Assembly: GCF_009795715.1 (NCBI RefSeq)
Contig: NZ_WTCR01000003.1
Location: forward strand, 310,001-374,000
Length of the DNA: 64,000 bases
Direction: 5' to 3'
DNA from: Labilibaculum euxinicum
GTDB lineage: Bacteria > Bacteroidota > Bacteroidia > Bacteroidales > Marinifilaceae
A program made the translations under genes and the position numbers. Below the pieces are notes generated by a model. The model had not been told where the DNA came from. It saw nothing but the letters and a program-made list of their open reading frames with translations, and ran no database searches. Numbering within the stretch: position 1 is the first letter of the stretch; every line of letters begins with the position of its first letter. Positions 8,563 to 17,674 of this stretch are shown here, one piece after another.

Positions 8563-9227
8563 AACCAAGCGAATAACTCACTCCAAAGATCTCTCATAAG
8601 AACAAAATAGAGCAGGAAACTTCCGATCCATCCATGGGCAATGCCTATGGCCCAAAGATTTCTCCATTTAAAGTAAGCCAGCAAAAATATGGCTTCCATT
8701 GCAAAGACGAAAATCATTAAAAAGTAATTGGTATAGTGCACCAAACCGAAAAGTGTTGAGATCAAAAAAATAAGAACATATTTATTGATGCTGGGTTTTG
8801 TCAATGAAATCAGATTATTGGTAATCAGTCCGAGCATTAAATATTGTTGAACAATTCCCCAAATGGGATACAGGCAAATAATCGGCAATATATGCCAGGT
8901 AAATGTAAGAGAATGATTGAAATGAGCATAAATCAGGGAAACCGAGATGCTAACCACAACAAGAGGAAGCAGAAAGACCATTGAGCGTTTAAAATTATTT
9001 TTGGTAAATCCCCAGTGGCTCAGAACATCTCTATTGCTTGAATATCGAAAGAGAATATAAGCACCCCAAAAAATGCAGATGCCGGCAATGTAAATGGCCC
9101 GCATCAGCAACCAGTCCATCAGGATGTATTTTAGGATGCCGGTTAGGATTACGGCAATCAATTCGATACGAGGGTAATTCGTAATTCTTAGGATTTTATT
9201 TGTCGGTCTGTTCAGTAATACGTGCAT
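8559..9227 (-). CDS. CPBP-type intramembrane protein with degenerate active site
   Basis: 222-aa polytopic membrane protein that fits the CPBP (Abi/CAAX-like) family. The histidine motifs are present: FGLVHYTNY for motif 2 and IAHGWIGSF for motif 3. Motif 1, normally EExxxR, reads QQYLML, so both catalytic Glu and the Arg are missing. It may be a non-proteolytic member. It lies 9 nt after the slipin gene on the same strand, so the two are probably co-transcribed. Its 3' end overlaps the zinc-ribbon gene end by 4 bp in convergent orientation. Confidence 0.7.
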   Translation of the reverse strand: MHVLLNRPTNKILRITNYPRIELIAVILTGILKYILMDWLLMRAIYIAGICIFWGAYILFRYSSNRDVLSHWGFTKNNFKRSMVFLLPLVVVSISVSLIYAHFNHSLTFTWHILPIICLYPIWGIVQQYLMLGLITNNLISLTKPSINKYVLIFLISTLFGLVHYTNYFLMIFVFAMEAIFLLAYFKWRNLWAIGIAHGWIGSFLLYFVLMRDLWSELFAWF

Positions 9228-9236
9228 AAACAGTTT

Positions 9237-9980
9237 TTAATCCTCCTCTTTTGGTTTCCGTGGCAATACCTCTTCGGGAAATGGGAACAGAATGGTCGAA
9301 TTCTTTTCCGAAGCAATATTGGCAAGTGTTTGGTAGAGTCGTAATTTAATAGCCGATGGCGATTGATCAATCAATTTACCTGCGGCCAATAAATTTGCAG
9401 CGGCTTGTTCTTCAGCCAATGCAAGAATAATCCGTGCTCTTCTGGAGCGTTCTGCTTCGGCCTGATTGGCCATCATGCGCCTCATGTTCTCGGGCAACTG
9501 AATGTCTTTAATTTTCACATCGATAATTACAATTCCCCATACTGCGGTTTCTTTCTCTACAATAGTTTTGATATTTTTTCCCATTTCTTCTCGTTTTGAT
9601 AAGATGGTATCCAGTTCCACCTTACCACACACATCGCGCAAGGCCGCCTGTGCCAACTGAGAGATGGCAAATTTGTATTCTTCCACTTCCAAAACCGCCT
9701 TTTCGGGATCGTTGATTTGAAAAAACACGACACCATCTATACTGCATGGTACATTGTCTTCGGTCATCACTTCCTGAGAGTCGATATTGATGGTGATCAC
9801 ACGAATGTCAACAATGTTAATGGTTTCAACAATGGGAATAATCCATCTAAAACCAGGTTGCAATATTTTGATGTATTTTCCGAATCGGAATTTTAAGGCT
9901 CTTTTGTATTCGAAAATTACACGGATTCCGGCCAACAGAAAAAAGATAACGGCGACACTAAAAACGAAGAAAAAATTCAT
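9237..9980 (-). CDS. Slipin/stomatin-like SPFH membrane protein
   Basis: 247-aa SPFH-domain protein of the slipin type. One N-terminal membrane segment (residues 3-20) is followed by the SPFH domain (about 25-190), with typical slipin sequence such as VQPG-like LQPGFRWIIP, then an Ala/Glu-rich helix (QAEAERSRRARIILA) that mediates oligomerisation. It should form membrane microdomain scaffolds. Slipins usually pair with an NfeD protein; none is visible here, and the partner in this operon is instead the CPBP-like protein. Confidence 0.9.
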   Translation of the reverse strand: MNFFFVFSVAVIFFLLAGIRVIFEYKRALKFRFGKYIKILQPGFRWIIPIVETINIVDIRVITINIDSQEVMTEDNVPCSIDGVVFFQINDPEKAVLEVEEYKFAISQLAQAALRDVCGKVELDTILSKREEMGKNIKTIVEKETAVWGIVIIDVKIKDIQLPENMRRMMANQAEAERSRRARIILALAEEQAAANLLAAGKLIDQSPSAIKLRLYQTLANIASEKNSTILFPFPEEVLPRKPKEED

Positions 9981-10439
9981 GGCGTGTGATTTTATTTGAG
10001 GTGAAAAACGATATCCGCAACTTAATATTGGAGAGCAGGACTAAAAGAATTGTTATTCTTTGCATGTGAGTGGTTTACATCAATTTACGAAAAATTAGGA
10101 CGGGGGGCAAAATTAGATGACACTGAAACATACAATACTTCATGCGTCTCTTTCTCTCGTATGAGATATTTTTTCCGGTACGAATATCCTTTTGTTTAAA
10201 AGAGAGAAGGATTATTTCTTTTCTATTGTTTGATTCAAATCAAAATCAAACAGTTTCTGTCAAATTCTCAATGTAAGAATAACTTACTACACTTATTATG
10301 ATGTTAATCTATAGATGCTGTTGTTTTATAAACTAAAATTTCCAATATGTGTTTATAAACAATGGTTTATTGGAATACCGGATAGCGTATTATTAGTAAT
10401 TTTGAACTTGTCATCAAGTGATTTTAGCTATTATAGTAA
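9981..10439. other. 459-bp gap between slipin and kinase-fusion genes
   Basis: No convincing gene. It is a divergent regulatory region, very AT-rich, with a 12-bp palindrome (10350-10361) and a related imperfect site (TTGTTTTATAAACTAA from 10321). Confidence 0.7.
10350..10361. promoter_or_regulatory. 12-bp palindrome, possible Crp/Fnr operator
   Basis: Perfect palindrome TGTTTATAAACA, 79 bp before the kinase-fusion gene whose operon encodes a Crp/Fnr regulator. Same TGTTT-NN-AAACA form as the site at 3754-3765. An autoregulatory role is inference only. Confidence 0.4.
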
Positions 10440-11738
10440 ATGAGAATGAATAATATTACGCAACGAATTTTGGTTTTTGTTTCCGGGCTTTTCATAATGG
10501 CTTTTGGGGTAGCATTATCAGTAAAAGCGAATCTGGGAGTCTCACCTATTTCATGTATCCCATACATTTACAGTTTAAGGTATCCGCTGACAATGGGAGA
10601 GATGACTATTATTTTCAACGTTTTTCTGATCCTATTGCAAATTCTCCTATTACGTCGAAAATATCGTTTGTTTCAATTAATACAACTTCCAGTCGTATTT
10701 GTATTTGGTTTTTTTACTGATTTCACCCTTTATTTAGTTGCAGATATTACTTTATCAGGATACGGTTGGCAGGGATTGTTGTGTATGCTCAGTTGTGTAG
10801 TGATTGCATTTGGTGTATTTCTGGAAGTAAAAGCGGGCATCACCTATTTGCCAGGAGAAGGTTTGGCCATGGCCATAGCCGAAACATGGAAAAAGGAGTT
10901 TGGGAAAGCTAAAATTTGGGTTGACAGTTTAATGGTTATTGCAGGAATATTAAGTTCTTTTGCATTGATTCACCATTTGCAGGGAGTGAGGGAAGGAACT
11001 ATTGTTGCAGCTTTATTGGTTGGTTATCTGGCAAGACTATATAGTCGTAAACTACCGTTTTTCGATGTTTGGTTGGGCAATAAGCCACAAGAGAAAGAAA
11101 AGTCTGTAACTCCTGTTCAAGTACCAAATAAAAAATTAATTATTACCATATCCCGGGAATATGGCAGCGGAGGACATGAGATTGGACAGTTGATTGCAAA
11201 AGAACTGGGATTTTCTTTTTACGATAAAGAGTTGATTCAATTAACTACCGAGCAAAGTGGGTTCACAACTCAATATATTGAGGAGCACGAACAGAAACTG
11301 GCGCATTCTCTGTTGTATGATCTTTATGAACAGAACTATGCTTATTTAAATGAACAGCAGCCTCCTCTCGATGTGCTGTTTTTAGCGCAAAGCAAAATAA
11401 TTCGTGAAATATGTGAGAAAGAATCTTGTGTTATTGTTGGGCGGTGCGCCAACTTTGTGTTAAAGGATCATCCTGATTGTTTTACTGTATTTATACATGC
11501 AGGCAATGAATACCGAAAAAATAAAATTGTTGAAGAATATGACTTGGAGGCTCGGGTAACAGATCAATTATTAGAAAAGGCAGATCGCGAACGGGCTAAC
11601 TATTGCAGCCATTTTACGGGTAAAAATTGGAACAATGCAAAAAATTATCATTTAGCTGTTAATAGCTCACATTATAGATCAGAGAAAGTTGCCCGGATGA
11701 TTATTGAGGCAGTAAGAGAAAAAATTCCCAAGAAGTAG
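10440..11738 (+). CDS. Fusion: YczE/YitT-like membrane domain + cytidylate-kinase-like domain
   Basis: 432-aa two-domain protein. Residues 8-205 form about five membrane helices of the YczE/YitT type (VSGLFIMAFGVALSVKANLG is typical). After a short linker (about 210-232) comes a cytidylate-kinase-like domain (233-430) with SREYGSGGHEIG at 238-249 and VGRCANFVL. As in this kinase subfamily, the glycine-rich loop lacks the usual Walker A lysine. Joining a membrane permease-like part to a nucleotide-kinase part suggests ligand uptake or sensing coupled to phosphorylation, but the substrate is unknown. A Crp/Fnr regulator follows after 3 nt. Confidence 0.85.
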   Translation: MRMNNITQRILVFVSGLFIMAFGVALSVKANLGVSPISCIPYIYSLRYPLTMGEMTIIFNVFLILLQILLLRRKYRLFQLIQLPVVFVFGFFTDFTLYLVADITLSGYGWQGLLCMLSCVVIAFGVFLEVKAGITYLPGEGLAMAIAETWKKEFGKAKIWVDSLMVIAGILSSFALIHHLQGVREGTIVAALLVGYLARLYSRKLPFFDVWLGNKPQEKEKSVTPVQVPNKKLIITISREYGSGGHEIGQLIAKELGFSFYDKELIQLTTEQSGFTTQYIEEHEQKLAHSLLYDLYEQNYAYLNEQQPPLDVLFLAQSKIIREICEKESCVIVGRCANFVLKDHPDCFTVFIHAGNEYRKNKIVEEYDLEARVTDQLLEKADRERANYCSHFTGKNWNNAKNYHLAVNSSHYRSEKVARMIIEAVREKIPKK

Positions 11739-11741
11739 TTT

Positions 11742-12323
11742 ATGGATCAGCTAAGTAGAATAAAAAAGAGCATTGACTCAATTGTTTCGTTAACAGATGA
11801 GGAATTATTGATATTCTCTTCTTGTCTGGAAGTGAAAGCCATCAATAAAAATGAACTCTTTTTACAGGAAGGGAAGGTGTGTGATTTTATCGGGTTTGTC
11901 AATTTTGGAATGTTGATTTATTTCAAAACCTTGGAAAATGGCAACGAACTGACAACAGATTTTGCATTTGAAGGCGATTGGGTAACGATTAACGAAAGCC
12001 GTTTGAGTAATTTGCCGTCATTAATCAATATTAAGGCCATCGAAAACTCTGAATTGTTAGTGATTAAACAGCAGGATTTATCCAGGCTATATATAAAAAT
12101 TCCGAAATTGGAGCGTCTGGGCCGAATCTTAATGGAACAATCATTTGTGAAGATTGCTCAGCAGAGTATCGATTTGCAAGTGCTTTCGGCAAAGGAGCGA
12201 TATGAAAGCTTATTGTGCAATCATCCTGAAATCTTTCAAAAGGTGCCGCAATACCATATTGCCAATTATTTGGGTATTGCTCCAAAGTCGTTAAGCCGAA
12301 TTCGCAAAGAATTTTTTCAGTAA
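11742..12323 (+). CDS. Crp/Fnr family transcriptional regulator
   Basis: 193-aa regulator with an N-terminal cyclic-nucleotide-binding-like beta-roll (about 15-120) and a C-terminal helix-turn-helix (about 168-190, HIANYLGIAPKSLSRIR). There are no cysteine clusters of the Fnr type, so oxygen sensing through an iron-sulfur cluster is unlikely. It lies 3 nt after the membrane/kinase fusion and is surely co-transcribed; it may respond to a nucleotide product of that protein or control the same operon through the palindrome at 10350. Confidence 0.92.
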   Translation: MDQLSRIKKSIDSIVSLTDEELLIFSSCLEVKAINKNELFLQEGKVCDFIGFVNFGMLIYFKTLENGNELTTDFAFEGDWVTINESRLSNLPSLINIKAIENSELLVIKQQDLSRLYIKIPKLERLGRILMEQSFVKIAQQSIDLQVLSAKERYESLLCNHPEIFQKVPQYHIANYLGIAPKSLSRIRKEFFQ

Positions 12324-12501
12324 ATCAATTTGGTAACAATTGCGGAGGGATCTCACTTCCTTATATGCCGATATTTGTATCGTAAACAGTAACACTTTAT
12401 GATATAACGAGCATGATAAATTTAGGATTCAAATTCACAAACAGGAGGCTGATTAAATTTATTTGCGGGTTTTATCTTACGAATGAAAATAAATGTAAAA
12501 G

Positions 12502-13122
12502 ATGAAAAAGCAATCCTTTCTTTTTGTGGTAATAATAGCTTTAGCCACAACAGTTTCAGCACAATCGAAAACCGTTGAATCAACTTGCAGCAAATCAAAC
12601 TTTGCTTCCCAAACCGATAGTATAACAACCAAACAAACCGTAGGTATTGCCATTGATCTGCTTCCTCCAATTATGAGTGCCACAACCGGCAATCTGGGGT
12701 ATTCGGCTCAATTGTGGTATGGATACAGGAAATTTCGGGTTCGCGGAGTAATTGCAGGTTTTCAGATGCCCGATAAATTGATGGGGAATAATGATTTTAA
12801 AGATTTGAAAACAACAGCCACAGCTTTGATTTTTGATTGTTTCAAAAACAACAATTTTGAAGGTTGGTGGCTGGGAGCAGGGGCAGAAATGTGGGACAAC
12901 ACAATCAGCTCGAAAATTGACAACAGGAGTTATGATTTTACAAATTATGTGATTACGGCCGGCAGTGGATACATCATCAAGCTGCATAAAAACTTTTACA
13001 TTGAGCCTTGGGCTGCCCTGCACTATGTGTTAAATAACGAAAAAGTATCAGTTGGTACTACAGAATACAAAACCAAAAAGATTCAGGGGGAAGTATCGTT
13101 GAAAGTGGGTTGGCATTTTTAA
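12502..13122 (+). CDS. Secreted outer-membrane beta-barrel-like protein
   Basis: 206-aa exported protein. A clear signal peptide (residues 1-20, cleaved after VSA) is followed by alternating beta strands rich in aromatic residues and Gly, ending in WHF, a terminal Phe typical of outer-membrane barrels. It resembles small Bacteroidota OMP_b-brl porin-like proteins of unknown role. It stands alone, 178 bp after the Crp/Fnr gene and in the same direction. Confidence 0.75.
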   Translation: MKKQSFLFVVIIALATTVSAQSKTVESTCSKSNFASQTDSITTKQTVGIAIDLLPPIMSATTGNLGYSAQLWYGYRKFRVRGVIAGFQMPDKLMGNNDFKDLKTTATALIFDCFKNNNFEGWWLGAGAEMWDNTISSKIDNRSYDFTNYVITAGSGYIIKLHKNFYIEPWAALHYVLNNEKVSVGTTEYKTKKIQGEVSLKVGWHF

Positions 13123-13395
13123 GTGCATCAGCTAAATAATCGTAAAACAGAAGAATTGTACGTATTTTTAAAAGTATTTGGGAGTATTATTGATTTTCAA
13201 TTTTGTAATTTAAAGAATGGATTTAAGTCTAGTTAAGTTTTTGTATAATAGTGTTTTAGATTGATTTGTGAGAGGTTGTTGTCAGTGGGTAAATCAGATT
13301 GTTTTAATTTTTAAGCCTGTTTGATTTAATAGAGACAGGATGTTTTTATACCTTCGTAAAATTTTTTATTTGAACAACCATTGAATAGAACAACT

Positions 13396-14892
13396 ATGGC
13401 TACGATTATTAATGACGTTTCGAGAACCTTTAGTGAGTATTTAATTATTCCAGGACTAACTGCGGTCGATTGCACACCTGACAAAGTTAGCTTGATGACT
13501 CCATTGGTTAAATTTAAAAAAGGAGAATCTTCCAGAATCAATCTGAAAACACCTTTTGTATCTGCAATTATGCAATCTGTTTCCGATGATGGAATGGCTA
13601 TTGCCTTGGCAAAAGAGGGTGGTGTGTCGTTTATTTTCGGTTCTCAGTCAATCGAGGAGCAGGCCAAAATGGTTAAGAAAGTAAAAAAACACAAAGCTGG
13701 TTTTGTAGAGAGCCGTGCTAATATTATGCCTGAACAAACTTTACAGGATGTAATTGCTTTAAAAGAAGAAACAGGATTTTCAACAATTGGGGTAACCAGT
13801 GATGGATCGGCAAATGGAAAATTTTTAGGGATTGTTACTGGCCGCGATTATCGATTAAGTAAGGATAGTTTGGATAAGAAGGTAAAAGAGTTCATGACTC
13901 CTATAGAGAATCTTGCTGTAGGTGAATATGGAATTAGCTTGACTGAGGCAAATGATATTATTTGGGATCACAAGTTAAATACTTTGCCTGTTATCGATAA
14001 AAAACAAAACCTGAAATACTTTGTTTTTAGAAAAGACTACGATAATCACAAAGAGTATCCGAATGAATTGCTGGATGATCATAAAAGACTAATTGTAGGA
14101 GCAGGTATTAATACCCGTGATTTTGAAGAGCGCGTACCTGCTTTGGTTGAAGCTGGTGTTGATGTTTTGTGTATCGATTCATCGGATGGATTTTCGGAAT
14201 GGCAGAAAATTACCATAGAATATATAAAAGAACATTATAAGGGTAAGGTAGCCGTTGGAGCAGGAAACGTGGTTGATAAAGCTGGTTTTTTATATTTAGC
14301 CGAGGCTGGCGCCGATTTTGTTAAAGTTGGAGTTGGTGGTGGATCTATTTGCATTACCCGCGAGCAAAAAGGAATTGGCAGAGGTCAGGCAACAGCTTTA
14401 ATTGAAGTAGCCGAAGCCCGCGATGAATATTTTAAGAAGACCGGAGAGTACATTCCTATTTGTTCCGATGGTGGAATTGTGATGGATTATCACATGACCC
14501 TTGCTCTGGCAATGGGAGCTGATTTTATGATGATGGGAAGATATTTTGCCCGTTTTGACGAGAGTCCGACCAGAAAACTATTAATTGGCAGTAACTATGT
14601 GAAGGAATATTGGGGCGAAGGTTCGAACAGAGCAAGAAACTGGCAGCGATATGATATGGGAGGTAAGAACAGTCTTAAGTTTGAAGAAGGTGTGGATAGT
14701 TTCGTTCCTTATGCCGGTAAATTGAAAGACAATTTAGATATTACCACAGGGAAAATTAAATCTACCATGTGTAGTTGTGGTGTTGCAACAATTTCTGCAT
14801 TGCAGGCTGAAGCAAAAATTACCTTGGTTTCATCTACAAGTATTATCGAAGGTGGTGCTCATGATGTTATCGTTAAAGACACAAAGAACTAA
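13396..14892 (+). CDS. guaB: IMP dehydrogenase
   Basis: Oxidises IMP to XMP with NAD, the first step to GMP. The enzyme is 498 aa from the ATG at 13396; the frame is open to a TTG at 13381, but [12 protein letters not shown] is the more natural start. Two CBS domains sit in the middle (about 110-225) of the TIM barrel. The active-site loop is [20 protein letters not shown] with catalytic Cys319, a divergent form of the usual GSICTTR. The gene has a strong terminator. guaA, the next enzyme in the pathway, is 28 kb away in this window rather than adjacent. Confidence 0.93.
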   Translation: MATIINDVSRTFSEYLIIPGLTAVDCTPDKVSLMTPLVKFKKGESSRINLKTPFVSAIMQSVSDDGMAIALAKEGGVSFIFGSQSIEEQAKMVKKVKKHKAGFVESRANIMPEQTLQDVIALKEETGFSTIGVTSDGSANGKFLGIVTGRDYRLSKDSLDKKVKEFMTPIENLAVGEYGISLTEANDIIWDHKLNTLPVIDKKQNLKYFVFRKDYDNHKEYPNELLDDHKRLIVGAGINTRDFEERVPALVEAGVDVLCIDSSDGFSEWQKITIEYIKEHYKGKVAVGAGNVVDKAGFLYLAEAGADFVKVGVGGGSICITREQKGIGRGQATALIEVAEARDEYFKKTGEYIPICSDGGIVMDYHMTLALAMGADFMMMGRYFARFDESPTRKLLIGSNYVKEYWGEGSNRARNWQRYDMGGKNSLKFEEGVDSFVPYAGKLKDNLDITTGKIKSTMCSCGVATISALQAEAKITLVSSTSIIEGGAHDVIVKDTKN

Positions 14893-14918
14893 ACGATTTA
14901 AGTTTAAGTATATTTCCA

Positions 14919-14947
14919 GACCAAGCTAAAGAGCTTGGTCTTTTTTT
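14919..14947 (+). terminator. Strong intrinsic terminator of guaB
   Basis: Perfect 9-bp stem GACCAAGCT / AGCTTGGTC with a 4-nt loop (AAAG), followed by seven T. Confidence 0.93.
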
Positions 14948-15276
14948 GTATCTGCTAATCTTTTAGTATTTTGATGAAAAGGGCATTGTGTATATCTGTC
15001 ATATTTGAATGGACAACAATTGAATCAGTGATTTGGAAAGTTTTTTTTGCACAGCTTCCTTCCTGATATTACATTGAAACATCGAAGTATAAGCTTCGAT
15101 TTCGGATCTCATTTTTCCTAAATTTTGCTTTTAAAGAAATTCATTTGTTGTGAGATTCTAATTGGGTGAATATTAATGCAAATATGTACATATTCACTAT
15201 CTTTAAAAGTTACCGCTAAAAAACTTCTTTATCTGGGAGGTATTATACGTATTGCTAACCTTTTAAAATATTCGTA
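14948..15276. other. Regulatory gap upstream of the ErcA-like gene
   Basis: No gene seen. Two inverted repeats stand out: ATCGAAG-TATAAG-CTTCGAT at 15081-15100, and GTGAATAT...ATATTCAC at 15166-15197. The second runs directly into TATCTTTA (15198-15205), a near match to the -7 promoter element. Confidence 0.6.
15166..15197. promoter_or_regulatory. Inverted repeat abutting a -7-like element before the ErcA-like gene
   Basis: Arms GTGAATAT and ATATTCAC are perfect 8-bp complements, separated by 16 nt. The right arm touches TATCTTTA, so a protein bound here would cover the promoter spacer. Candidate operator; partner unknown. Confidence 0.4.
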
Positions 15277-16452
15277 ATGAATAAAGAATTCGATGATATA
15301 CAATTGGAAATTAGAAAATTTGTAGCTCCGGAATATATTTTCGGACTCGATTCAAGAGTTTACGTGGGTTTGTATTGTCAAAAGCTTGGCGGACGGAAAG
15401 TTTTGTTAGTTACCGACAACATAATTTTAAAATCACCATGGATATTGGAGGCGGAAGGTAAGTTGAAGGAAGCTGAAATTGACTATGTGATTTTCTCCAA
15501 TGTTTCTCCTAATCCCAGAAATTACGAAGTAATGGAGGGAGCACAAATGTATAGCCAAAACAAGTGCAATATGATTCTGGCAATTGGAGGAGGGAGTGTT
15601 ATCGACTGTGCGAAAGGAATTGGAATTATAGCTAACAACGGTGGAGATATCAGAGATTTTGAAGGAGTAGACAAAATATATAAGCCCATGCCTCCCTTAG
15701 TGTGTATTCCAACTACAGGAGGAACCTCAGCCGATGTTTCTCAGTTCGCAATCATCAATAATTACGAAGAGAAGTATAAGATGGCTATTATTAGTAAGGC
15801 AACTGTACCTGATGTGGCACTGATTGATCCCTATGTATTAACGAGTATGAATAAGCATTTAACCGCTTGCACCGGAATTGATGCCCTTTCTCACGCCTTT
15901 GAGGCGTTTGTATCTAATGCAAATTCAGCATTTACCGATTTATACGCACTCGAGGCAATCCGATTGCTGGATAAAAATTTATTGTCATCAGTACAAGAAC
16001 CAAACAATTTGCAGGCAAGAGGAAAAGTAATGTTGGCAAGTCTTTATGCAGGATTGGCATTTTCAAATGCCAGTTTGGGATGCATTCATTCAATGGCTCA
16101 TAGTTTGGGTGGGTATTTAGATTTACCACATGGTGAGTGTAATGCCATATTATTGCCACACGTTGTGAACTATAACTTTGATAAAGCCTCTGACAGATAT
16201 AAAAAAATCGCAGAAACTCTGCAATTATCATCGGTGGGGATTAATAATCAGGAAAACAAAAAATCTCTGATGAACTACCTTTTTCAAATGAACAAAACAT
16301 TAGGCGTTGATAAAACTCTTCAGCAAAAGGGGGTAACTTTAGATATAATTTCTGTCTTGTCAGGCAAAGCAATTCAAGATCCGTGTAATGCAACAAATCC
16401 GAGACCTCCGGTAAAAAAAGATTTGGAAGTTATTTATAAAGAAGCTTTATAA
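15277..16452 (+). CDS. ErcA-like iron-containing alcohol dehydrogenase (regulatory type)
   Basis: 391-aa group III (iron-dependent) alcohol dehydrogenase. The NAD-binding motif GGGSVID is at 104-110, and the four metal ligands fit Asp202, His206, His271 and His285, with spacing like that of FucO. The sequence (RKFVAPEYIFG, NPRNYEVMEGA, TTGGTSADVSQFAI) matches the ErcA group, described in Pseudomonas as an alcohol-dehydrogenase-like regulator of ethanol oxidation that works with sensor kinases. Here the next gene, 1 nt away, is a soluble PAS histidine kinase, which strongly supports this reading. Enzymatic use on small alcohols remains possible since the ligands are intact. Confidence 0.85.
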   Translation: MNKEFDDIQLEIRKFVAPEYIFGLDSRVYVGLYCQKLGGRKVLLVTDNIILKSPWILEAEGKLKEAEIDYVIFSNVSPNPRNYEVMEGAQMYSQNKCNMILAIGGGSVIDCAKGIGIIANNGGDIRDFEGVDKIYKPMPPLVCIPTTGGTSADVSQFAIINNYEEKYKMAIISKATVPDVALIDPYVLTSMNKHLTACTGIDALSHAFEAFVSNANSAFTDLYALEAIRLLDKNLLSSVQEPNNLQARGKVMLASLYAGLAFSNASLGCIHSMAHSLGGYLDLPHGECNAILLPHVVNYNFDKASDRYKKIAETLQLSSVGINNQENKKSLMNYLFQMNKTLGVDKTLQQKGVTLDIISVLSGKAIQDPCNATNPRPPVKKDLEVIYKEAL

Positions 16453-16453
16453 T

Positions 16454-17662
16454 ATGGAAGATAAATGGATTAGCGACCGAAATAAAATAATAGGCTTAGG
16501 TGAGAATTCACATAGGAAAAGCTACTATCCAGAGCTGCAAAATAAAATTGAAGAGTTGGAAGCTTCACGGAAGAATATGGATACCATTTTAAACAGCACC
16601 AGCGATGGAATAATCATTCATGATATTTTGGGTGATATTTTATTTTTAAACAAGCCTGCTGAATTATTATTGAATGCTGAATTGGGTGATAATTTAACGG
16701 TAATGGATATATCGGCCACCCAAAACAATATCGATAGTCTGCATGATATTTGGGACAAAGTAAGAAATGACAACCCGCAAACAATAGAATGGATTGTTTT
16801 ACAAAATAAGACTAGAAAAGAAATACCCGTTCAGATTTCTATTAATAATACTTTTTGGAATGGGTTAGATGTTTTTGTAGCAGTTATTCGCGATTTTACG
16901 GTGCGCAAAGAATATGAAGAAAAGCTGTTGGAAGCTAAAAAAAAGGCAGAAGAAAGTGATCACTTAAAAACAGCTTTTTTACAGAATATGTCTCATGAAA
17001 TTCGAACCCCCATGAATTCCATTATAGGGTTTTCGGCTTTACTTAACGAATCGGATTTATTACCTGAAAAACGTAAAAAATTTACATCTATAATAATTGA
17101 TAATGGAAATCAGCTTCTATCAATCGTAAACGATATACTCACCATTTCTACTTTACAAACAAAGCAGGATAAGGTTTATCTGGAATCAACCGATGTTAAT
17201 CAGGTTTTATCAGATTTATTGATTATTTACGAAAAACAGGCATTTTCCCGCCATTTATCAATTCAGCTTCATCGAGCACTATCCGATAAGGAATCGGTTG
17301 TATTTACTGATAAAACTAAAATAATTCAGATTTTAACTAATTTACTGAACAATGCTTTTAAATTTATTCATGAAGGTAGTATCGAGTTTGGATATCGGCT
17401 GATTGACGGGGATATAGTTTTTTATGTAACTGATAGTGGTATTGGCATATCGGAAGAGATGCAAACCATAATTTTTGAACGGTTTGTGCAGGCAAGTGAT
17501 TTTGTGATGTCAAATTATGGCGGGAATGGATTAGGTTTAGCCATTTCAAAAGAATTCGTCGATTTGCTGGGTGGTAAAATTTGGGTGGAATCTGATGTAA
17601 ACAAAGGCTCAACATTCTATTTTAGCATTAAGTACCTTCCTGTAAATAAAGAACCATACTAA
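16454..17662 (+). CDS. Soluble PAS sensor histidine kinase
   Basis: 402-aa kinase with no membrane segment. A coiled coil (about 25-45) leads to a PAS domain (40-150; NSTSDGIIIHDILGDILFLN), then the HisKA H-box NMSHEIRTPMNSIIGF (His181) and a HATPase domain with N-box NLLNNAFKF, DSGIGIS and GNGLGLAIS. It is joined to the ErcA-like dehydrogenase gene by a 1-nt gap, so it probably senses the state or product of that protein in the cytoplasm. No response regulator is adjacent, so its output target must be encoded elsewhere. Confidence 0.9.
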   Translation: MEDKWISDRNKIIGLGENSHRKSYYPELQNKIEELEASRKNMDTILNSTSDGIIIHDILGDILFLNKPAELLLNAELGDNLTVMDISATQNNIDSLHDIWDKVRNDNPQTIEWIVLQNKTRKEIPVQISINNTFWNGLDVFVAVIRDFTVRKEYEEKLLEAKKKAEESDHLKTAFLQNMSHEIRTPMNSIIGFSALLNESDLLPEKRKKFTSIIIDNGNQLLSIVNDILTISTLQTKQDKVYLESTDVNQVLSDLLIIYEKQAFSRHLSIQLHRALSDKESVVFTDKTKIIQILTNLLNNAFKFIHEGSIEFGYRLIDGDIVFYVTDSGIGISEEMQTIIFERFVQASDFVMSNYGGNGLGLAISKEFVDLLGGKIWVESDVNKGSTFYFSIKYLPVNKEPY

Positions 17663-17674
17663 CTAATAATTACA

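Noticed and set aside
12595-13023. 142-aa minus-strand frame inside the secreted barrel-like gene
   Set aside because: Antisense shadow; the plus-strand frame has the signal peptide and barrel pattern.
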